A stretch of DNA of 64,000 bases from Sphingomonas faeni (GTDB lineage: Bacteria; Pseudomonadota; Alphaproteobacteria; Sphingomonadales; Sphingomonadaceae). A program made the translations under genes and the position numbers. This document shows, piece by piece, positions 1-7,428 of the stretch. The stretch is from positions 1-64,000 of the forward strand of contig NZ_JALPNF010000011.1 in NCBI RefSeq assembly GCF_023195535.1. Direction: 5' to 3'. The notes beneath the pieces are model-generated. The model had not been told where the DNA came from. It made no database searches and saw nothing but the letters and a program-made list of their open reading frames with translations. Position 1 is the first letter of the stretch. Each line of letters starts with the position of its first letter.

Positions 1-121
1 CCACTTGGCGGTCGAACGACGCGCCGACGGTGGCGAACGCCTCCTCCCAGGCGAGGACGTGCATGTCGTTGGTGTCGACCAGCGTACCGTCGATATCGAA
101 GAGAATGGCTTTGATCTGCAT
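1..121 (-). CDS. HAD-superfamily phosphatase, N-terminal part
   Basis: The minus strand opens with an ATG at 121 and reads MQIKAILFDIDGTLVDTND, the class-defining DxDGT motif of haloacid dehalogenase phosphatases with the nucleophilic Asp at residue 9. Only about 40 residues lie inside the window; the rest runs off the left edge. In this family the first Asp forms the phospho-aspartate intermediate and the second protonates the leaving group. The beta-phosphoglucomutase/phosphoglycolate phosphatase branch fits the opening, but substrate cannot be decided from this fragment. Confidence 0.85.
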   Translation of the reverse strand, partial: MQIKAILFDIDGTLVDTNDMHVLAWEEAFATVGASFDRQV

Positions 122-670
122 AATGTTACCCCGGAACTGATCTCGTGCATACGCGCGTCAGAGCACTCACGTGCCGGCAAAACCGCCGTATTCCAGTGAT
201 ACGCGCACTGTGCGATGGGGGCCAAACGGATCATCGTTCGGTTCGGCACCGTCGACGTGTGAGATTACGGTGTGATCGTCGATCAATCGACGCATATTCA
301 GCGATTGGGGCATAGCCCGACGCAAGAACCCTAAGATCATGATCGCGGATTAGAGGTGACAACTCCATCCGATACAGTGTGTTTTTGCCTGAAACAGGGC
401 GGCGCTCTTTGGAGATAGATTAACAGGCATCAATACAAAATATAAGCGCTCCGAGACCCTGCTTCCGTAGGAACGATGTTGTTCCCCGGATCGCTATGCT
501 TCCACAAACGACGAAAGTTTAGGCTTAAGCAATTGTGCGGTATGATCGCGGCGAGAGGCTACACAGTGTCATCCGGCCGTGCCCGGTCCGTGACTTTCGC
601 CCCCATCTGGTCCGGTCCGATAGAACGGATGGGTTGGGTATCTCGCCACATTTTTCAAAAGGACATACCG
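122..670. other. intergenic region without a recognised gene
   Basis: This 549-base stretch separates the divergent HAD gene from the Gly-rich gene. An open frame from 476 continues in frame into the Gly-rich protein, but its first 65 codons look unlike a protein N-terminus and it lacks a good ribosome binding site, so I treat it as leader. The 5' region of both flanking genes must contain their promoters; I could not identify convincing -35/-10 pairs. Confidence 0.5.
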
Positions 671-1135
671 ATGAGTGACAAGGTTCAGACCCCCGTACCC
701 GGCAATCCCGCGAGCAAGGGCGCCCCGGACGGCGTATCGGACTCGCCGCGCGGCAACGGTGGCACCGAGATCCACGGTCGCAGCGAGGGAGGCGAAAGTG
801 GCGGTGGCGCCTATCCCAACCCGCATGCCGGCAAGACCGAGACGAACACAGGCTTTATGGCGCACGGTGGCCAGACCAACATTGCCTATCACGGCGGTGG
901 GCAGGCGGGCGAAGACAGTGGAAATGCCGGTAACGGCGTTGCAGGCTCGGGCGGCGGTGACGGCGCGACTATCGCTGCGGACCCGAATGCGGACCGCGTA
1001 CCCCACAAAATCGCAGCCGAAGGTAGCAGGATCAACGTTGTCGAGACGTCAGGCATCGCCGAAGCCGAGGCTAGTGGGAAGGTCGGTACCGATGCCGATT
1101 ACGAGGAGGAGCAGAAGCAGCCCGGGGCCGGCTGA
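671..1135 (+). CDS. small Gly-rich hydrophilic protein
   Basis: The 154-residue product is low-complexity, rich in Gly, Asn, Asp and Ala, with repeated GGG/GGD clusters between residues 30 and 100, an acidic C-terminus, and no hydrophobic segment. The ATG at 671 follows AAAAGGACATACCG, giving a plausible AGGA ribosome binding site 7 bases upstream, and is preferred to the longer frame from 476. It precedes a DUF892 gene and other stress-type genes. The composition resembles hydrophilin-like, stress-induced disordered proteins of sphingomonads, which is inference; I do not recognise a named family. Confidence 0.6.
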   Translation: MSDKVQTPVPGNPASKGAPDGVSDSPRGNGGTEIHGRSEGGESGGGAYPNPHAGKTETNTGFMAHGGQTNIAYHGGGQAGEDSGNAGNGVAGSGGGDGATIAADPNADRVPHKIAAEGSRINVVETSGIAEAEASGKVGTDADYEEEQKQPGAG

Positions 1136-1216
1136 GGTTGGCCAATCGCGCACTCCTTGATCAAGTTTTCAACCAAACGCCGCGCAGCCCGCTCGGTGAA
1201 CCATAAGGACGTTCTC

Positions 1217-1720
1217 ATGTCTGCACCCGAAGATCTCCAGGAAATCTACACCGACGAGCTGAAAGACCTGTGGTCCGCAAACGATCAGATGAAAAAGGTC
1301 TTGAAGAAGATCACGACGAAGGCGAGCGACGCGTCGCTGAAGGAGATGCTAACCAAGTCGCAGGCGGATATCGAGAAGCATACCGACATGCTCAAGGACC
1401 TGATCGCATCGAACGACGAGAAAGTCTCGAAGGAGCATTGCAAGGGCATGGAGGGCCTCGTCGCCGAAGCAACCAAGCATGTCCTCGAAGAGGGTCCTGA
1501 GAAGGGTCCGCTGCTCGATGTCATGATCATTGCGCAATATCAGCGGATGACGCATTACGGCATCGCTGGTTTCGGTACGGCCGCTGCCTATGCTAAGGCG
1601 CTTGGCCTCAAGGATGATACCAAGGCGCTGACCGCAGCCACCAAGGACATCTATGGTGGCGACGAATATATGACGAAGCTTGCCGAGACGACTGTAAATA
1701 TTGACGCCGAAGACGAGTGA
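1217..1720 (+). CDS. DUF892 (YciE/YciF-type) ferritin-like protein
   Basis: The 167-residue protein begins MSAPEDLQEIYTDELKDLW and matches the DUF892 ferritin-like four-helix family: an N-terminal helix with the E-x-Y-x-D-E-L pattern, a long amphipathic helix around residues 30-60, a KHVLEEGPEKGPLLD stretch in the middle, and a closing helix with ETTVNIDAE. Family members are dimeric di-iron-type helical bundles induced by osmotic or general stress; catalytic activity is poorly defined. ATG 1217 is chosen over 1157 because it starts at the family N-terminus and has AAGGAC upstream. A distant paralogue lies at 40229-40744. Confidence 0.88.
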   Translation: MSAPEDLQEIYTDELKDLWSANDQMKKVLKKITTKASDASLKEMLTKSQADIEKHTDMLKDLIASNDEKVSKEHCKGMEGLVAEATKHVLEEGPEKGPLLDVMIIAQYQRMTHYGIAGFGTAAAYAKALGLKDDTKALTAATKDIYGGDEYMTKLAETTVNIDAEDE

Positions 1721-1725
1721 TCGTG

Positions 1726-1756
1726 ATTGCCCGCTGGCACATCGTCGGCGGGCAAT
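1726..1756 (+). terminator. hairpin after the DUF892 gene
   Basis: A perfect 9-bp inverted repeat, ATTGCCCGC and GCGGGCAAT, separated by 13 bases, begins 5 bases after the stop codon. There is no T-run, so it could be a factor-assisted terminator or an mRNA-stabilising stem rather than a classic intrinsic terminator. Confidence 0.5.
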
Positions 1757-1920
1757 GAATTCCGATCGCGTCTCGCGCCGTCAGCTTACTGAGATCTTAC
1801 CTTATCGGCGAGTTCCGCCCGCATCGCGAAATGCGTTGATCTCTCATGCTCGTAAGCCTCTTCGAACCACTATGCGCGCCTTCCTGTGACGAAGTCTCGT
1901 TCCCTTCTGGATAGACCGTC

Positions 1921-3207
1921 ATGACATCTGCATTGCCCGATCCCTACATCCTCATTCTCACCGGCTTTGGCCTGCTTACTGCGCTGGTTGTCTGGTTACC
2001 GCTGGCGCTTCGTAAGCTACCGCTGTCGTTGCCGATCGTCTGTATCGCGCTCGGCGCTGTGCTTTTTTCGTTACCTCAGGTGATGCTGAGGCCGCTGCCG
2101 CTTCTCTACCCGGAGATTACCGAACGCTTCACCGAGTTCGTCGTGATCATCGCGCTGATGGGGGCCGGCCTGAAGATCGACCGTGTGTTCGGATGGCGGG
2201 ACTGGGCGGTTACCTGGCGGCTGTTGGCGATCACGATGCCGCTGGGCATTCTGGCCATCACGGCGGTGACGGCATGGGGAATGGGACTGCCATGGGCGAT
2301 CACTTTGCTGCTTGCTGCCAGCCTGGCCCCCACGGATCCTGTCCTGGCAGCCGACATTCAGGTTGGGCCGCCCAAGAGCGAGGACGAAGACGAGGTACGG
2401 TTTGGACTGACGTCTGAAGCCGGCCTCAATGATGGCTTCGCATTTCCGTTCGTTCATCTTGCCATCATGCTGGCAGCCACGACCGCAGCCGGGAGCAGCA
2501 AGCCTTGGCTGGGTGAGTGGCTAACTTACCGGGTGTTATGGGAAATCGGTGCAGGGGTTGGTGCCGGCTGGCTGATCGGCCGCGCCTTTGGTTGGCTGAC
2601 CTTTCACGTCCCCGCGCAAACCAAGCTTGCGCAGACCGGTGACGGCCTAATCGCGCTGGCTGCGACTTGCATCTCCTACGGCTTTACCGAGATCATCCAC
2701 TGCTACGGCTTCCTTGCCGTGTTCGTGACCGCTTTGACGTTTCGAGGGACGCACCGAACGCACGACTTCCATCACGACATGCATGATGTCACCGAGCAGA
2801 TCGAACGGCTCGCTATGATGGTCTTGCTCCTGCTGTTTGGCGGTGCGCTGGTCAGCGGGCTTCTAGCTTCGGTCTCGTTGACGGATGGGCTGATCGCCCT
2901 GGTGATCCTGCTGATCATCCGCCCGATTACTGGCCTGATCGGCTTGGCCGGCCACCGGGCTGACCGTTCGGAAAAGCTGACGCTGGCCTTCTTCGGCATC
3001 CGCGGCGTCGGATCGATCTATTACCTGGCCTATGGTCTCAACCACATCCACGTCGATGCGGCCGAACGTCTTTGGGGCCTTCTCGGACTGGTCGTGCTGT
3101 TTTCAATCGTCCTGCACGGCCTCACCGTGACGCCAATCATGCGTTTGCTCGACCAGCAACACGGGCGAGATCCAGACAAGGATGCGCCCCCCGCCGTGGG
3201 AGCTTGA
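1921..3207 (+). CDS. cation:proton antiporter (CPA/NhaP type)
   Basis: The 428-residue integral membrane protein has about a dozen hydrophobic segments. Family motifs are visible: LAPTDPVLA near residue 135, which carries the conserved TDP of CPA1-type exchangers, and SEAGLNDGFAFPFV near residue 165, corresponding to the ND/DD ion-binding site. It should exchange Na+ or K+ for H+ across the inner membrane. The ATG at 1921 follows a short leader after a 200-base gap, so it probably has its own promoter. Its neighbours are stress and membrane genes, suggesting a role in pH or salt homeostasis. Ion specificity cannot be read from the sequence. Confidence 0.9.
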   Translation: MTSALPDPYILILTGFGLLTALVVWLPLALRKLPLSLPIVCIALGAVLFSLPQVMLRPLPLLYPEITERFTEFVVIIALMGAGLKIDRVFGWRDWAVTWRLLAITMPLGILAITAVTAWGMGLPWAITLLLAASLAPTDPVLAADIQVGPPKSEDEDEVRFGLTSEAGLNDGFAFPFVHLAIMLAATTAAGSSKPWLGEWLTYRVLWEIGAGVGAGWLIGRAFGWLTFHVPAQTKLAQTGDGLIALAATCISYGFTEIIHCYGFLAVFVTALTFRGTHRTHDFHHDMHDVTEQIERLAMMVLLLLFGGALVSGLLASVSLTDGLIALVILLIIRPITGLIGLAGHRADRSEKLTLAFFGIRGVGSIYYLAYGLNHIHVDAAERLWGLLGLVVLFSIVLHGLTVTPIMRLLDQQHGRDPDKDAPPAVGA

Positions 3208-3301
3208 GGCAACTCTTTATCAAGGTTCGTATCAAAATTGGCGTCTGGCGTGAAAACGACGTTCGCATTCGAGACGGAAGACACGCGTAAAGGGACGAGG
3301 C

Positions 3302-4573
3302 ATGACCGAGACGAACAAGAGGGACGCGAGGGGGCACGACGCTCAAAGTCCTTGGGCGATCCCCGCAAAAGGCTGGAAGGACATTGCTCTGCGAGCCTGG
3401 AAGGAGGCCGGTCAGGATAATATCAGCTTGGTCGCCTCCGGCGTGGCTTTCTGCGGCGTACTCGCCATGGTGCCTATGCTGGGCGCCGTCGTGCTGAGCT
3501 ATGGGCTCGTCGCCACGCCCGCTACGGTGATGAAGAACGTCCAGTCACTGACGTCAGTTATGCCGACGGATGCTGCCAAGCTGATCGGCGAGCAGTTGGC
3601 CAACGTCGTCACGACATCGGACGGCAAGAAGGGGTTCGGGCTGCTGCTCGCGCTCGGCATCGCCTTGTACGGCGCAATGAAAGGCGCAACCGCGCTCATC
3701 ACCTCGCTGAACATCGCCTATGACGAAGAGGAAACGCGCGGCTTCGTCCGGCTAAACCTCATCGCGTTAGCCATCACCGCCGGGGCGGTGCTTATCGCCA
3801 TCGTCGCTATCATCGCGATAGCCGCAATGGGCAGTCTGGATACACTGTTCCCCTCCGCCCCTGCCATCGTTCTCATGGCAGGGAAGATCGTTTCCTACAT
3901 GGTCATGGCGGGTATGGGAGCTGCAGCAGCGGCAACGCTCTACCGCTACGCGCCCAATCGCGATGAGGCGAAATGGACGTGGTTGACGCCTGGATCGGTG
4001 CTGACGACGGTGTTGTGGCTGGTCGTTACCCTTGGCTTCGGGTTCTACGTGGCAAACTTCGGCAGCTACGACGCGACCTACGGCTCGTTGGGAGCCGCGA
4101 TCGTATTGCTGACCTGGCTTTACTTATCCGCCTACATTCTACTGCTCGGTGCCGAGTTCAATTGCGAACTGGAGAGACAGACCACGCAAGACACGACCAG
4201 GGGGCCGACCAAATCACTCGGTGATCGCGGAGCGTACGCAGCCGACACGGTAGCTTCCGGACCGGAGATAGCGCCGCAGGCAGGACCAGGACCGCAGTCC
4301 TCAAATGGTGACAAGGATGTATCCCGAGCCGCACCGTATACGCCGTCACCTTTGCGTGAGTACGCTGCCGGCCGCATGGTCGTGCGTGCAGCACGCGTAA
4401 CCGGCCTGGGTAAAGCCGGCATGGTACCTTCCATCATCGTCACCGGCGGGCTTGTTCTCCTCCGACGCCGTGACAAGGCGCTTATGGGGGCAGGGCTGCT
4501 TGCTATCGGGGGAGGGCTTAGTTGGCTATCCGGCCGACCCGTTGGCTCTCGTACGCCCGAACTCCCTGACTAA
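3302..4573 (+). CDS. YihY/BrkB-family inner membrane protein
   Basis: The 423-residue protein shows the YihY/UPF0761 pattern: an N-terminal amphipathic segment (DIALRAWKEAGQDNISLVASGVAF), about six membrane helices to residue 300 and the conserved YRYAPNR and GSYDATYGSLG motifs before the last helix. A polar tail of roughly 90 residues follows, then two more hydrophobic stretches near the C-terminus. The family was once annotated as ribonuclease BN, which is wrong; its function as a membrane protein is undefined. GACGAGGC precedes the ATG. The extended C-terminal tail is longer than in the enterobacterial protein. Confidence 0.88.
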   Translation: MTETNKRDARGHDAQSPWAIPAKGWKDIALRAWKEAGQDNISLVASGVAFCGVLAMVPMLGAVVLSYGLVATPATVMKNVQSLTSVMPTDAAKLIGEQLANVVTTSDGKKGFGLLLALGIALYGAMKGATALITSLNIAYDEEETRGFVRLNLIALAITAGAVLIAIVAIIAIAAMGSLDTLFPSAPAIVLMAGKIVSYMVMAGMGAAAAATLYRYAPNRDEAKWTWLTPGSVLTTVLWLVVTLGFGFYVANFGSYDATYGSLGAAIVLLTWLYLSAYILLLGAEFNCELERQTTQDTTRGPTKSLGDRGAYAADTVASGPEIAPQAGPGPQSSNGDKDVSRAAPYTPSPLREYAAGRMVVRAARVTGLGKAGMVPSIIVTGGLVLLRRRDKALMGAGLLAIGGGLSWLSGRPVGSRTPELPD

Positions 4574-4683
4574 CATTGCGCAGATAGCGCATCCCTACCG
4601 ATCCAGGGTCCTAGCTCGATCGAAGGTGACCGGACCTATAGGTCCCCGCATCTGTTGGTACCCGTCACAACAAGGAAGCCGAC

Positions 4684-5208
4684 ATGAATCTCAATGACCT
4701 GCTGCCTGATGGTGGCATCGATGCACTCGCCGCCCAGCTAGGTATACCGCGTGACCAAGCCCAGCGCGGCGCAGAAGCGCTGCTGCCGTCGGTTCTGGGC
4801 GGCATGGGAAATAACACGACGCAGTTAGACGCCCATGTGAACACGCTTGGCGGCGTAGACCTTGCTTCGAACGTGTTGGGCAATGAGCCGACGCAGATCG
4901 ATCGCGGTAATCAGATCCTCGGCGGTATCTTCGGGTCGAAGGACGGCAGTCGTGAGGTCGCCGACAACGCGGCGCAGAGCAGCGGCCTGGCGCCCGAGCT
5001 TCTGAAGCAGATGCTGCCGATCCTGGTCATGCTGGTGGCTGGCCATCTGACCGAGCGCTCAGGCGGGCAGCAAGGTGGCCTTGGCGGGATCCTTGGATCC
5101 ATACTTGGCAGCCTGGGTGGCGCTGGAGCCGCAGGTGCTGCGCCCGGGGGCGGTCTTGGCGGCGGACTGGGGGGCATTCTTGGTTCGGTTTTTGGCGAAC
5201 GGCGATAG
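4684..5208 (+). CDS. DUF937-family protein
   Basis: The 174-residue protein starts MNLNDLLPDGGIDALAAQLGI and has the alternating Leu/Gly helix-turn pattern of DUF937 (YidB-like) proteins. Repeats of the form LGG-x-D/I and NxILGxIFG occur in the first 100 residues, followed by a C-terminal Gly-rich segment with ILGSILGSLGG and a copy of GGILGSVFG at the end. The family has no assigned biochemical role. AAGGAAGCCGAC precedes the ATG. No signal peptide or membrane helix is clear apart from a hydrophobic LLKQMLPILVMLVAGHL stretch near residue 105. Confidence 0.8.
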   Translation: MNLNDLLPDGGIDALAAQLGIPRDQAQRGAEALLPSVLGGMGNNTTQLDAHVNTLGGVDLASNVLGNEPTQIDRGNQILGGIFGSKDGSREVADNAAQSSGLAPELLKQMLPILVMLVAGHLTERSGGQQGGLGGILGSILGSLGGAGAAGAAPGGGLGGGLGGILGSVFGERR

Positions 5209-5332
5209 AAAGGTCCGGTCTTAGTACTGCCCTGCTCGATCAAAATGAAGGACTTGAGGTCCACTAACATCCCGTCGCCACGGGTCTACGGCACGGCGAT
5301 ACCATCGACGGCATGACTAGGGAGCGCATGTG

Positions 5333-5572
5333 ATGCGGAGACGAGGAAACCAGCAAGCTGGTCCTGTGGCAATTGTCATCTTCGTGCTGATCGTGGCGTT
5401 CGTCGTCACGATATGCTGGCTTGCCGCGCAAAGCTTTCAGAAGGAGCCGAATGGACCGCCGCGTGGTAGTCAGACGCTGCCAGCACAAGCGGCGCAGGGG
5501 GACCGTAACTGCGACGCCCCCGAACGCTTCTCCTGTCCGATAACGATGACGACGGCTAAGCTGGCGGTCTGA
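5333..5572 (+). CDS. small single-pass membrane protein
   Basis: This 79-residue product has a basic N-terminus (MRRRGNQQ) followed by one strong membrane segment, residues about 12-35, and a short polar tail with two Cys residues (NCDAPERFSC). The topology predicts a positive-inside cytoplasmic N-terminus. A GTG three bases upstream (5330) is an alternative start; AGGGAG lies just upstream of both. No family is recognised. Its place between DUF937 and DUF3597 genes suggests membership in the same stress/envelope cluster. Confidence 0.55.
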   Translation: MRRRGNQQAGPVAIVIFVLIVAFVVTICWLAAQSFQKEPNGPPRGSQTLPAQAAQGDRNCDAPERFSCPITMTTAKLAV

Positions 5573-5596
5573 GGCCGGGGAGGACGGCGTAGGGTA

Positions 5597-5607
5597 CCCC
5601 CCCCCCC
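5597..5607. repeat. C11 homopolymer tract
   Basis: Eleven consecutive C residues lie between the convergent stop codons of the small membrane protein gene and the DUF3597 gene. Such tracts are prone to slippage and to sequencing error. Its location outside coding sequence makes a regulatory role uncertain. Confidence 0.9.
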
Positions 5608-5619
5608 GGATCGGCTGGT

Positions 5620-6030
5620 TTAGTTGCGCAGGCTGTCTGGAACGATACCGCCGTTATCGGCAAGCTTCTGCATCACTGCCTTATGAAGGGCGATGTTTTG
5701 CTCGGCCGAGCCGTCGGCTGCTGCATGGACATTCAGCTCGGCAGCAAGTTCCTTGCGAGCGGTCAGACTGGAATCCAGGTCCAGCAGCTTCAGAAGATCG
5801 ACGATCGAGCTCTGATAGTTGCCGCCGCCATCCTTCATCGATGCCATCTCGCTGAGGACCGCACCGACATCGACGGACTGCTGAGCCGCTGCGGGGGCGG
5901 GCTGGGCGGTAGCGGTCGGGGCGGCCTGTGGCGCAGCTTGAGGCGCAACGGCAGGAGCCTGAGACGGCGCAGCGGCTGGCGCGGCTTTATGATGGAAAAC
6001 CTTGTTCATGATCGTGCTGAAGATGCTCAT
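5620..6030 (-). CDS. DUF3597-family protein
   Basis: The 136-residue protein starts MSIFSTIMNKVFHHKAAP, has an Ala/Pro/Gln-rich linker at residues 14-48, and ends with the DUF3597 domain (VDVGAVLSEMASM, then SIVDLLKLLDLDSSLTARKELAAEL), a small helical domain. DUF3597 proteins typically have exactly this arrangement of short N-terminus, low-complexity linker and C-terminal domain resembling a LysM-adjacent helical module. The function is unknown. It is convergent with the small membrane protein gene and divergent from the DUF4142 lipoprotein gene; the 150-base gap between the latter two holds an EcfG-like promoter for the lipoprotein. Confidence 0.85.
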   Translation of the reverse strand: MSIFSTIMNKVFHHKAAPAAAPSQAPAVAPQAAPQAAPTATAQPAPAAAQQSVDVGAVLSEMASMKDGGGNYQSSIVDLLKLLDLDSSLTARKELAAELNVHAAADGSAEQNIALHKAVMQKLADNGGIVPDSLRN

Positions 6031-6118
6031 AGCCGTGTCCCGATAAGGCCGGCAGCTGTGCCGGCAGACGGCTAGAACGAACTCGCTTCATGATCGGTCC
6101 GGAGTTCGTTGCTCGTGC

Positions 6119-6144
6119 GGAACGGTCCTCAGAAGGCACGCGTT
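6119..6144 (+). promoter_or_regulatory. EcfG-type general stress promoter
   Basis: GGAAC at 6119-6123 and CGTT at 6141-6144 are separated by 17 bases, matching the alphaproteobacterial EcfG consensus GGAAC-N16/17-CGTT. The -10 element sits 37 bases before the ATG of the DUF4142 lipoprotein gene, a normal distance. This puts that gene in the PhyR/NepR/EcfG general stress regulon by inference. Confidence 0.7.
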
Positions 6145-6180
6145 GAGCAGGTAGCGGCAATATGCGAGCAGACGGAGAGT

Positions 6181-6774
6181 ATGATGAACTTCAAGACCCT
6201 GGCACTGGTATCGGCAGCGGCCCTGTCATTGGCCGCATGCGGCAAGAAGGCCGACGATACGACGGCCGTCGATAACAGCGCCTACGCCAATACGTCCGTC
6301 ACGGACGTGAACGCAGCCGGTGCCAACGACGCCATGGCAGCCCCCGCCTCAGGTGGGCAGGCCTTCGTCAACATGGCGGCTGCGAATGACTCGTTCGAGA
6401 TCGAGACCTCGAAGCTGGCTGTAACCAACGGCGCGTCTGCTGCGGTGAAGAAGTTCGCTGGCCAAATGATCACCGCCCATGAGGGTTCGACTGCGAAGCT
6501 GAAGGCACTGACGGCAACGCTGTCACCAGCTTTGACGCCCAACCCGGCGCTGAGTGCTGAGCAGCAGCAGAAGCTTGCCAATCTGAAAACCAAGCAGGGC
6601 GCTGATTTCGACACCGCGTACGCAGCTGCCCAAGTCGCCGGGCATCAGCAAACGCTCGATACGCTCAGGGGATATGCTGCAACCGGCGACGTGACGCAGT
6701 TGAAGACGTTTGCGTCGGGATTGGCACCTACGGTTGCAGCACATCTGAACATGGCGAAATCGCTCAAGTCGTGA
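6181..6774 (+). CDS. DUF4142-family lipoprotein
   Basis: The 197-residue protein carries a lipoprotein signal, MMNFKTLALVSAAALSLAAC, with the lipobox LAAC, so Cys20 should be lipidated. After a disordered linker the DUF4142 domain runs from about residue 60 to the end: FVNMAAANDSFEIETSKLAV, the KFAGQMITAHEGS helix, then AYAAAQVAGHQQTLDTL. DUF4142 is a ferritin-like helical bundle found in periplasmic or outer-membrane proteins. The ATG at 6181 directly follows GGAGAGT; the longer frame from 6109 would cover the EcfG promoter and is rejected. A paralogue without lipobox is at 19186-19671. Confidence 0.88.
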   Translation: MMNFKTLALVSAAALSLAACGKKADDTTAVDNSAYANTSVTDVNAAGANDAMAAPASGGQAFVNMAAANDSFEIETSKLAVTNGASAAVKKFAGQMITAHEGSTAKLKALTATLSPALTPNPALSAEQQQKLANLKTKQGADFDTAYAAAQVAGHQQTLDTLRGYAATGDVTQLKTFASGLAPTVAAHLNMAKSLKS

Positions 6775-6804
6775 AATCTGGCCTTAGGCAATAATCTTTT
6801 TGAT

Positions 6805-6839
6805 CCGAGAGGCGCACCGTTGCGTGCACCTCTCGGTTT
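6805..6839 (+). terminator. rho-independent terminator
   Basis: A 13-bp stem with a single mismatch (CCGAGAGGCGCAC against GTGCACCTCTCGG), a 6-base loop and a short TTT tract lie 30 bases downstream of the DUF4142 stop codon. Confidence 0.8.
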
Positions 6840-6928
6840 GCGATCGGACAGTTTCAGTCGAACCAGAACACCACGTGATCTCGAGCTTGGTGGGTTTCAG
6901 TTTCCGAAATGTCGGTTGAAGGCTTTGT

Positions 6929-7153
6929 ATGAACCTTTCTCAGACCGAGGCATACCGTAACGCTGCTGCCCAAGAACGTTCGGAAGCCCAGCGGTCCACC
7001 CTTCCCCTTGTTCGACAGCGTCATCTGCGATCGGCAGAGGCGTGGGATGCGATGGCCAGTCAGGGCGAAATGACTGAGCGTCTGGCGCAGGCGAATGCCG
7101 ATAACCGGGTCAAACAACCCTATCAGCGACTGTCGTCGGCTGAGAGTACGTAG
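6929..7153 (+). CDS. small hydrophilic hypothetical protein
   Basis: The 74-residue reading frame encodes a charged, helical protein rich in Ala, Glu, Gln and Arg (MNLSQTEAYRNAAAQERSEA at the start). It has no membrane segment. GAAGG lies about 7 bases before the ATG. It follows a terminator, so it is a separate transcription unit. I do not recognise a domain. The 275 bases after it, up to the glycan operon, are AT-rich and gene-free. Confidence 0.55.
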   Translation: MNLSQTEAYRNAAAQERSEAQRSTLPLVRQRHLRSAEAWDAMASQGEMTERLAQANADNRVKQPYQRLSSAEST

Positions 7154-7428
7154 GCGAAGTTTGTCGTCTCGTCACGGGCGCAGCTCCCGCACGCGCAACG
7201 TCAAAATGTATAAGGAACAACCTCACAATCTGCGGCATGATTAGTAGTGCCGAGTCGCCCTATCGTCGTGTTACAGAATATTATGATACCTGAAATACTG
7301 GAGAGGAAATAAAGTCAGTATTCTATGCCATACTTGACTAATTGCTGTCAAAACCAACCATGTTCCATGCTGACGGTCTGTCGTGCAAATACAGGCGTGC
7401 TTTAATTCAGGCGCCCTCTAGGTTGTAC

